Shown: positions 26,424-33,562 of the stretch, in pieces
Layout of the letters: each line of letters opens with the position of its first letter
Position numbering within the stretch: the first letter of the stretch is position 1
From: Sphingobacterium sp. ML3W
GTDB lineage: Bacteria; Bacteroidota; Bacteroidia; Sphingobacteriales; Sphingobacteriaceae
Direction: 5' to 3'
Assembly (NCBI RefSeq): GCF_029542085.1
Contig: NZ_CP107036.1
Coordinates: 496,001-560,000, forward strand
DNA: 64,000 nt
Made by a program: the position numbers and the translations under genes
The notes under the pieces: model-generated
What the model was told of the DNA's origin: nothing
The model's database searches: none
Seen by the model: only the letters and a program-made list of their open reading frames with translations

Positions 26424-27650
26424 TTAATCTTTAATTTTTTTAATAACTAAGGCGGAGTTAGTTCCCCCAAAGCCAAAAGAATTGGACAAATATAGATCAA
26501 ATTCTTTAAATAATGTCTTCTTAACAATATTTAATTTGGCCGAATGCTCATCTGGATTTTCGAAATTAATGTTTGGGGCAATAAAATCATTTAGCATCAT
26601 AATATTGGAGTAGATGATTTCACTGGCGCCAGCCATCCAACATTCGTGTCCAGTCATTGATTTTGTAGAACTGACGAAAGGTTGGTTTTCACCAAATACA
26701 CGCAGGATCGCTTGGGCTTCATTTGCATCACCTACAGGTGTTGATGTCGCATGCGCGTTGATGTAGGCGATATCTGTGGGACTGATTTCCGCTTGTTTAA
26801 TCGCCCGTTGCATAGCTATAGCTGGCCCGTCGACGTTTGGCGTAGAGATATGACCGCCATTGGATGAAAAACCGTAACCGAGTATTTCGGCGAGGATAGG
26901 CGCGCCTCGACGTATTGCTGATTCATAACTTTCGATAATTAACGTAGCTGCTCCACCCGAAGGCACCAAGCCAGAACGGTCTTTGTCAAAAGGGCGCGAA
27001 ACTGTTGTAGCCGGTAAAGCATCATTTCCAAATACCCCTAGACCATCAAAACTGGCCATTGCATATTTGTTGATCTCTTGTGCGCCGCCACATATAATCA
27101 TGTCCTGCATTCCACTTTTTATTAAATTGAATCCCAGACCCAAGGAATGAGATCCCGAAGCACAGGCTGCTGAAATCGTCATATTGATTCCTTTCAATCG
27201 GAATATGGTGGAGAGGTTCATGGTCACCGTAGAGTTCATTGATTTGAAAATTGCCCCCGAACCGATAAGGCTGGTGTCTTTTTTTTCGCGGACAATATCA
27301 ACGGCCTCAATGATTGCTTTAGATACCGAATCATTACCATATAAGATGCCGATCTCATGTTGATCTAGATAAGTATCATCAATGTCCGCATTTTTTAAGG
27401 CTTCCATCGTCGCCAGATAGGCGTATTCGGTTTCTTCGCCAATGGACATCCGTTGGCGACGGTTTAATTCATTTTTTAAATTAGGTAGGGGTACAGCACC
27501 CGTCAGTGCTGAGCGAAACCCAAATTGCTTACGTTCGGTATCGAAGATTATACCCGATTTTCCTGCTTGAAGAGATTGCTTTACTTCATCCAAAGATGTT
27601 CCTAAGCAGGAATATATCCCCATACCCGTGATCACTACTCTTTGTTCCAT
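26424..27650 (-). CDS. 3-oxoacyl-ACP synthase (FabB/FabF-like)
   Basis: A 408-residue condensing enzyme from the ATG at 27650, which leaves a 4-nt gap to the FabG stop; the frame extends eight codons further upstream. The catalytic residues are Cys163 in SAACASGSHSLG, His in INAHATSTPVGD and His in MTGHECWMAGASE. The NAHATST form resembles FabB. The C-terminus SNSFGFGGTNSALV is canonical. It probably elongates the polyene or the accessory acyl chain together with the adjacent FabG and ACP. Confidence 0.92.
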   Translation of the reverse strand: MEQRVVITGMGIYSCLGTSLDEVKQSLQAGKSGIIFDTERKQFGFRSALTGAVPLPNLKNELNRRQRMSIGEETEYAYLATMEALKNADIDDTYLDQHEIGILYGNDSVSKAIIEAVDIVREKKDTSLIGSGAIFKSMNSTVTMNLSTIFRLKGINMTISAACASGSHSLGLGFNLIKSGMQDMIICGGAQEINKYAMASFDGLGVFGNDALPATTVSRPFDKDRSGLVPSGGAATLIIESYESAIRRGAPILAEILGYGFSSNGGHISTPNVDGPAIAMQRAIKQAEISPTDIAYINAHATSTPVGDANEAQAILRVFGENQPFVSSTKSMTGHECWMAGASEIIYSNIMMLNDFIAPNINFENPDEHSAKLNIVKKTLFKEFDLYLSNSFGFGGTNSALVIKKIKD

Positions 27651-27654
27651 AGCT

Positions 27655-28386
27655 TTACGAATAAACTCCCCCATTTATGTTAATCACCTCGCCTGTAATA
27701 TATCCCGCTTTTGAAGAAGCCAAAAAGCTGACTAAGTTGGCAACTTCTTCGGGCTCACCAAATCTATTTGCGGGTATCAATTTTTTTAATTCTTTTTCAT
27801 CCATATTAGCTGTCATATCGCTATGGATAAACCCTGGTGCTACAGCATTGACCGTAATGTTCCGTTTGGCGACTTCTTGTGCTAATGCTTTGGTAGCACC
27901 TAGCAAAGCGGCCTTCGCAGCTGAATAGTTGGTCTGGCCCGGTGTTCCCTTGACGCCAGAGACTGAAATAATATTGATGATACGACCATAACGTTGGCGA
28001 AGAAGCTTTTGTATGAAAAACTGTGTGACATGATAGAAACCGTTTACAGTCGTGTTAATGACTGAAGACCAGTCTTCGCTGGACATCCACATAAATAAAC
28101 CATCCTTGGCAATACCAGCATTGTTGACAATGACCTCGATAACGGCTTCCGGGTGACTGGCTTCCCATTGGGATAGGGCATTGGTGACTGCCGCATGGTC
28201 TGCCACATCAAATTTTAAAATAGTTCCAGTTCCACCTGTCGCCTCAATGCCAACAAGCGTTTCCTTTGCTGCATTCTCATTATGCTGAAAATTAATCAAT
28301 ACATGATAACCTAATTCCTGAGCTAGTTTAATACAAATTGCTCTTCCAATTCCTCTAGATCCACCAGTAACTAAAGCACACTTCAT
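27655..28386 (-). CDS. 3-oxoacyl-ACP reductase (pigment-specific FabG)
   Basis: A 243-residue short-chain dehydrogenase with CALVTGGSRGIGRAIC at the N-terminus, NNAG at about residue 90, and the catalytic Ser-Tyr-Lys in SVSGVKGTPGQTNYSAAKAA. The end is GYITGEVININGG. It is the cluster's ketoreductase (ApeQ-like role), reducing the 3-oxo intermediate before dehydration. It differs clearly from the housekeeping copy at 3165-3908. Confidence 0.92.
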   Translation of the reverse strand: MKCALVTGGSRGIGRAICIKLAQELGYHVLINFQHNENAAKETLVGIEATGGTGTILKFDVADHAAVTNALSQWEASHPEAVIEVIVNNAGIAKDGLFMWMSSEDWSSVINTTVNGFYHVTQFFIQKLLRQRYGRIINIISVSGVKGTPGQTNYSAAKAALLGATKALAQEVAKRNITVNAVAPGFIHSDMTANMDEKELKKLIPANRFGEPEEVANLVSFLASSKAGYITGEVININGGVYS

Positions 28387-28401
28387 CCTTCGGTACGTAT
28401 A

Positions 28402-29520
28402 TTAATTTTGAAATAATTCTGCATTGTCAAACCACTTATTTCCTAAGAGATTTCCTTTGGTATCAATGAATCCCCATTTACCGTTGAGTTTGACACGGGC
28501 AAGCCCATCAATAAAGCCCTTTTCCTGCTTCTTAAAAGTCAATGCTGCTGTAATGTCGTATTGAAAAGGAATAACAACTTTGCCCGCTCTATCGATAAAT
28601 CCCCATTTGCCATCTTTGACAGCAGCAAGTCCTTCGGGAGAGAAAGATAAGGCATCGTGGTAAGCTACAGGAATAATCATTTTACCAGTGTTATCGACAT
28701 ATCCCCATTTCCCATTCATTTTCACAGGCGCTAGACCATGCTGGAAATTTCGAGCATCATCATAAGTAGCAGTAATTGCCCATTTACCTTCTGCTGTCAT
28801 AAAACCTACTTTATTGCCTTGTTGAACAAGAATAAAGTCTGGATTTTCTATGTTTTCAATTTTTGAAACAGCCGGTACGAGGATTTCTGTTTGACCAGAC
28901 ACGATATACCAGTTATTTTGTTTTTTCGCCCAAACGAATCCCGCATTGAAGTCTCCGATATCATCATAGTTAGGTGCAACAATTTCTTTCCCCAGGTTGT
29001 CAATGATACCCCATTTTTTGTTTTTTGCAATTTTGGCATAACCACCTTTAAACGGACGGATAACATCATAAGTAGGGGCGAGCACAACCTCTTGTTTATT
29101 GTTAATAAGCCCTACTAAGTTTGAGTCGTCACGGTAGAAGGCTACACCGTCATTGAATTCATAGACACGTTTACTGGAAATTGCTTTCATTTCCTGACCT
29201 AAGGAATCGATATATTGCCAACCTTTCGAGGATTTGACCATAGCCATTCCCTGACTGAATGATCGGGCATTATCATATTGTGGCTGAACGATATAATTGG
29301 CGTCTTTATCTACAAATCCCCATTTGCTACCATTGTAAACAGCGATCTTTCCTTCGGACTGATCCTGTGCATCTTTATACTGAGGAGCAATCTGAAATGT
29401 CCCGTCTTTTTTGATAAATCCGATAAGTCCTTTTTCTTGGACCCGAGCTAATTGCTGTGCGGATGTGATGGAGCAGGATAGTATAAACAGTCCGCCAAGG
29501 GTGAGCTTCTTAATTATCAT
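28402..29520 (-). CDS. Secreted WG-repeat protein within the pigment cluster
   Basis: A 372-residue protein with a signal peptide (MIIKKLTLGGLFILSCSITSA). About eight tandem units of roughly 40-45 residues follow, each with a W/Y-G-hydrophobic-(I/V)-D core, for example KWGFVDKDANYIVQPQYD, KWGYVDNTGKMIIPVAYHD and KWGFIDRAGKVVIPFQYD. WG repeats form beta structures and are usually binding or surface modules; no enzyme function is visible. The start overlaps the ammonia-lyase stop by 11 nt, so it is co-transcribed and coupled. Its role in pigment transport or anchoring is unknown. Confidence 0.9.
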   Translation of the reverse strand: MIIKKLTLGGLFILSCSITSAQQLARVQEKGLIGFIKKDGTFQIAPQYKDAQDQSEGKIAVYNGSKWGFVDKDANYIVQPQYDNARSFSQGMAMVKSSKGWQYIDSLGQEMKAISSKRVYEFNDGVAFYRDDSNLVGLINNKQEVVLAPTYDVIRPFKGGYAKIAKNKKWGIIDNLGKEIVAPNYDDIGDFNAGFVWAKKQNNWYIVSGQTEILVPAVSKIENIENPDFILVQQGNKVGFMTAEGKWAITATYDDARNFQHGLAPVKMNGKWGYVDNTGKMIIPVAYHDALSFSPEGLAAVKDGKWGFIDRAGKVVIPFQYDITAALTFKKQEKGFIDGLARVKLNGKWGFIDTKGNLLGNKWFDNAELFQN

Positions 29521-31039
29521 TTTTATTTATCAGATAGTCTTTTACTTTTTGTATAATCGGATACATCGCTTGATCTTCTTTAAAGACCGGAAATAATTTG
29601 CGAAGGTCCATATACCAAGATAGTGTTTCTTTTGCTAATTTTTCCTGACAGCCCAAATTGTCAATTGCCTGAGCTAAAGTTATAAATTCTATTGCCAATA
29701 CTTCAAATGAGTTTTCAATAATCTGACTGCAGGACATTGCGGCATTTGTACCCATACTGACAATATCCTGGTTGTCGTTATTGTTGGGAATACTATGGAT
29801 ATAGATGGACGTACTTAAGGCCTGAGATTCCGCAGTAGTGGAGGTCGCGGTGAACTGTACACCCTGCATACCAAAATTTAGTCCCAAGGTTCCCAAATTC
29901 ATAAAAGGTGGGAAAATCTCATTGATCTTGCTATTCAAGAGATAATTCAATTGTCTTTCAGCCAGCATGGTCATTTTGGTCATCACCAGTTTGAGCTTAT
30001 CCATCTCAAGTGAAATATAATCACCATGAAAATTACCACCATGATATACATGTTTGCTCTCCACATCAATTATGGGATTGTCATTGGCGGAATTGAGTTC
30101 ATTTTCAAGTACAGCTGCGACATTGTCAATGGTATCGGAAATTGGTCCCAAGATCTGCGGTACACAACGGATAGAATAATATTCCTGAACTTTGTCTTTG
30201 AAGATATCCTCTTGGTTTTCACCTGAGTACAGGTGATCTTCACGTTTTCGGATCAATAAGCTGGAGGCAAGGTGATTCCGCATTTTCCTTGCGATATTCT
30301 GCTGTCCAATATGTTTTTTACTTTGATTTAACGCTTCTGAAAAATGATCATCGTATGCTTGCACAATTTCGTTGATAGCGCATGCCGCTTTGATAGACCA
30401 GGATAGTGCCTTTTGGGCCTGATTCCAATTTAGGATACCAATGCCTGTCATGACAGAAGTTCCATTGATCAATGCTAGACCTTCACGAAGGACAATTTGA
30501 ATAGGTTTGAGCCCCTCCGCTTCAAAGGCCTGCATGGTGGCGATACGTTCATTTTTATAGATTACCTCGCCTTCACCGATCAACACTAATGCCAGATGGG
30601 CCAATTGTACAAGATCGCCACTCGCACCGACACCACCATGCGCAAAAATGATCGGCGTAATGTTGCGGTTGATGAGTTCTTTCATTAATGTGATCGCTGA
30701 GCGATGAACACCTGAATAACCCAGTGTTAGCGTATTCAAGCGGGCTAAAATCGTGCTTTTAACCTGCAATGGGTCTAAGAGCCGCCCTGTTCCTGATGCG
30801 TGGCTGCGGATCAGATTGTATTGAAGCTTGATTCTATCCTCGTCCTTAATTCTATATTGTGCCATAGGGCCGAAGCCGGTATTGACACCATAAATTATTT
30901 TGTTATCGGCAAATTTTAGAAGAAAATCGTGACTAGCATCAACTTTCTCCCAGACATCGTCATCAATAGCCAAGTGTTCATTTCTATAGGTTATTTGGAC
31001 AAACTGTTTTAAATCTAAATGCTTTGCAAGTGAGCTCAT
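29510..31039 (-). CDS. Tyrosine ammonia-lyase (HAL/PAL/TAL family), pigment starter unit
   Basis: A 509-residue aromatic amino acid lyase that forms the MIO cofactor from A139-S140-G141 in HGGVGASGDLVQLAHLA. The catalytic tyrosine is Tyr50 in IIYGVNTGFGPMAQYRIK. The protein closely resembles, block for block, my recollection of the F. johnsoniae tyrosine ammonia-lyase from the flexirubin locus, including LQYNLIRSHASGTG, REDHLYSGEN, NFHGDYISLEMDKLK and SIPNNNDNQDIVSMGTN. It would convert tyrosine to 4-coumarate, the aryl starter. It is the first gene of the minus-strand operon and is divergent from the halogenase-like gene. Confidence 0.9.
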   Translation of the reverse strand: MSSLAKHLDLKQFVQITYRNEHLAIDDDVWEKVDASHDFLLKFADNKIIYGVNTGFGPMAQYRIKDEDRIKLQYNLIRSHASGTGRLLDPLQVKSTILARLNTLTLGYSGVHRSAITLMKELINRNITPIIFAHGGVGASGDLVQLAHLALVLIGEGEVIYKNERIATMQAFEAEGLKPIQIVLREGLALINGTSVMTGIGILNWNQAQKALSWSIKAACAINEIVQAYDDHFSEALNQSKKHIGQQNIARKMRNHLASSLLIRKREDHLYSGENQEDIFKDKVQEYYSIRCVPQILGPISDTIDNVAAVLENELNSANDNPIIDVESKHVYHGGNFHGDYISLEMDKLKLVMTKMTMLAERQLNYLLNSKINEIFPPFMNLGTLGLNFGMQGVQFTATSTTAESQALSTSIYIHSIPNNNDNQDIVSMGTNAAMSCSQIIENSFEVLAIEFITLAQAIDNLGCQEKLAKETLSWYMDLRKLFPVFKEDQAMYPIIQKVKDYLINKNDN

Positions 31040-31103
31040 GGGGTATGGGATAGCAATTTTGAAAAACTCTCGAAATTGTTTTTTTTATATTATTTTTTGT
31101 GAA

Positions 31104-31111
31104 TAGATTTG
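31104..31111 (+). promoter_or_regulatory. -7 box upstream of the halogenase-like gene
   Basis: TAGATTTG fits TAnnTTTG. The best -33 TTG is 25 bp away (31076-31078), longer than usual. It would give a leader of roughly 50 nt. Confidence 0.4.
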
Positions 31112-31166
31112 GCATTTATTAATCAGAGACGAAATTAATATTTTTTTCTTTTAATCAAAGCGTATA

Positions 31167-32420
31167 ATGAACGTTGAAGAGGTCGACATTTTGATCATTG
31201 GGGCTGGTCCATCAGGAGCAGTGGCTGCGGGGTATCTGCAAAAACAGGGGGCGAAAATAAAAGTAGTTGAAAAGAGCAGATTTCCAAGGATAGTGGTTGG
31301 GGAGAGTTTGATTCCTCGGGTTATGGACCACTTTGATGAAGCAGGATTGTTTGACGCGTTGGATGCTAAGGGTTTTGAAAAGAAATTTGGTGCGCGCTTT
31401 ATACGTGGCGAGGAAATCTGTATTTTCGATTTCTCTGATAAGTTTTCCCCTGGTTGGGATTGGACATGGCAGATTCCCAGAGCAGACTTTGATCTGGAAA
31501 TGGCCAATGAGCTCATCCGAAAAGGTGTGGATCTACAATTTGAGACCGAAGTGATCGATGTACAGTTTATGGATGAAATGTCTATGACCACTGTACGTAA
31601 CAAAGAAGGCGTAGAGACAACCATTAAAGCAAATTTTCTGATCGATTGCTCTGGCTATGGTCGGGTGCTGCCACGTATGTTAAATCTGGATCAGCCTTCC
31701 CGATTAAGTCCGCATTCGGCGATATTTAGCCATGTCAGCGATGTAAACAGACCAGTAGGACAGGAGGGGAGCTTGATATCTTTTGATATATTGGAAACGC
31801 AGGTCTGGTTATGGGTTATCCCATTTTCGAATGGCAATACATCTGTAGGGATTGTAGGGCCAACTTCCTTTATTGAAAATCTTGGTGCAGATACAACTGT
31901 TGCATTGAACAAGGCGATTCAACTTTCTGATTACTATGTGAAGCGTTTTGGCGATTTGCCTTTTATTTTTGAACCGCGCAAATTGAGTAATTATTCGACA
32001 GCGGTAAGTAAGATGTACGGAAAGGGGTATGCATTGACTGGTAATAGCTCTGAATTCCTTGATCCTGTATTCTCTTCGGGTGTGTGTTTTGCCACAGAGT
32101 CCGGTATCTTGGCCGCAAAACTGGCTTTAAGGCAAGTGCGAGGCGAAACGGTAGACTGGCAATCGGAGTTTGAAGATTATATGAAAGAAGGGATTGCTGT
32201 TTTTACCACTTACATCCAGGAATGGTATACCGGAAATCTACAGGAGCTGTTTTATCATCGACCGGAAAACCCAGAAGTTAAAAGAAGCATCTGTGCTATA
32301 TTAGCGGGATACGTCTGGGATAGAAATAATCTATTTGTTGTGAAGCATGACCGTGCTGTGAAAAATTTGGCACATCTTATCCGAATGTCCAAAGGTGAAC
32401 AATATGATTCGCTATGCTAA
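31167..32420 (+). CDS. Halogenase-like FAD-dependent monooxygenase of the pigment cluster
   Basis: A 417-residue flavoprotein. It has the FAD motif ILIIGAGPSGAVAAGYL, FPRIVVGESLIP (halogenase-type G-E-S), a lysine pair K72-K73 in GFEKKFGARF at the place expected for the halogenase lysine, and the W-x-W-x-I-P motif at residues 214-219 (WLWVIP). WTWQIPRADFD at 99-109 is the general substrate-domain motif. Proteins of this group chlorinate or hydroxylate aryl rings on carrier proteins. It would modify the phenol ring of the polyene. It is transcribed away from the rest of the cluster and is the only pigment gene on the plus strand. Confidence 0.82.
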   Translation: MNVEEVDILIIGAGPSGAVAAGYLQKQGAKIKVVEKSRFPRIVVGESLIPRVMDHFDEAGLFDALDAKGFEKKFGARFIRGEEICIFDFSDKFSPGWDWTWQIPRADFDLEMANELIRKGVDLQFETEVIDVQFMDEMSMTTVRNKEGVETTIKANFLIDCSGYGRVLPRMLNLDQPSRLSPHSAIFSHVSDVNRPVGQEGSLISFDILETQVWLWVIPFSNGNTSVGIVGPTSFIENLGADTTVALNKAIQLSDYYVKRFGDLPFIFEPRKLSNYSTAVSKMYGKGYALTGNSSEFLDPVFSSGVCFATESGILAAKLALRQVRGETVDWQSEFEDYMKEGIAVFTTYIQEWYTGNLQELFYHRPENPEVKRSICAILAGYVWDRNNLFVVKHDRAVKNLAHLIRMSKGEQYDSLC

Positions 32421-32422
32421 AA

Positions 32423-33325
32423 TTACGATCTGGGATGGTATTGTGTGATGATGGAATGGAGGTAATCCCGATCTATATGTGTATATATTTCAGTTGTTGT
32501 AATACTTTCATGCCCCAGCATATCTTGTACAGCCCTTAGATCAGCACCGCCTTCAACAAGGTGGGAAGCGAAGCTATGTCTAAAGGTGTGAGGACTGATT
32601 ATCTTCTGTAACCCAATTTTCTGAGCAAGTTCCTTAATGATCAGAAAGATCATCACCCGGGACAAAGCCGAACCTCTTCTGTTCAGAAATACAATATCCT
32701 CATTTCCATTCTTGATCTTAATATGTGGCCTAATGGAATCCAAATAAAGCCTGAGATGTTTGATCGCCTGTTGTCCAATGGGAATCAGTCTTTCTTTGCT
32801 ACCTTTACCTTCCACTTTGATAAATTCTACGTCGAGAAACAAATTGGAGATCTTGAGATTGACGAGTTCAGACACACGCAATCCACAGCCATATAAAACT
32901 TCAATAATTGTTTTATTGCGTTGGCCTTCCGTGGAAGAAAGATCTATAGCAGCTATCAATTGATCAATCTCATGAATACTCAATACACTGGGGAGTTTCC
33001 TCGCCAGGCGTGGCGCTTGTAGCAATTCTGTTGGATTATTATCCAGTTCATGTTCAATGATCAGAAAACTAAAAAAGGTTTTTAGCCCGGATATCAAGCG
33101 GGATTGTGTAAAAGGTGAAATATTGAACTCCTGTAACCAGTGTAGAAAATCCTGAATATCCTTCCGTACGACTTTGTTTAAAACGAGTCCGTTGTCCTCA
33201 CAATAGATCTGGAATTTGGAGACATCGTTGAGGTAAGCCTCGATCGAATTAATGCTCAAACCCCGCTCGAACTTTAGAAATTGCTCGAATTCTTTTTTAA
33301 TGACCTGCCAGTTGCTAAAATCCAT
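32423..33325 (-). CDS. xerD: Site-specific tyrosine recombinase XerD/XerC
   Basis: A 300-residue chromosome-dimer-resolution recombinase. It has an N-terminal SAM-like core-binding domain (residues 1-90) and a catalytic domain with Arg in GCGLRVSEL, Lys in VEGKGSKERLIP, HTFRH, GHESI and the nucleophile Tyr in IYTHIDRDYL. The start used is the ATG at 33325, because the upstream TTG lies inside a TAATTTTG promoter-like box (33332-33339). The result is a nearly leaderless message. Length matches XerD. It is convergent with the halogenase-like gene, with a 2-nt gap. I see no nearby att site or transposon. Confidence 0.9.
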   Translation of the reverse strand: MDFSNWQVIKKEFEQFLKFERGLSINSIEAYLNDVSKFQIYCEDNGLVLNKVVRKDIQDFLHWLQEFNISPFTQSRLISGLKTFFSFLIIEHELDNNPTELLQAPRLARKLPSVLSIHEIDQLIAAIDLSSTEGQRNKTIIEVLYGCGLRVSELVNLKISNLFLDVEFIKVEGKGSKERLIPIGQQAIKHLRLYLDSIRPHIKIKNGNEDIVFLNRRGSALSRVMIFLIIKELAQKIGLQKIISPHTFRHSFASHLVEGGADLRAVQDMLGHESITTTEIYTHIDRDYLHSIITQYHPRS

Positions 33326-33562
33326 TTGCAACAAAATTACAATTAACTATTGTTCTTTTCGAAAGATATTCTGTATTTTTAAACGTGTTTTTTATAAACC
33401 ATGAGCAGTCGTAAAGAGACACTCGATCCCATATGGGATATTAATAAATATTATTTATCCGTATTTTACTATTTATCGGGACAATTGGTCTCCAGTTCCG
33501 TTTACCCTAATATAAACAATTAGCAAAAAATAACTGACTAAAAAAAAAAGAGATTTTTTTGT

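Noticed and set aside
32423..33325. Tyrosine recombinase as a mobile-element integrase at the cluster edge
   Set aside because: Sequence and length match chromosomal XerD. No att-like repeats or other mobile genes flank the pigment cluster.
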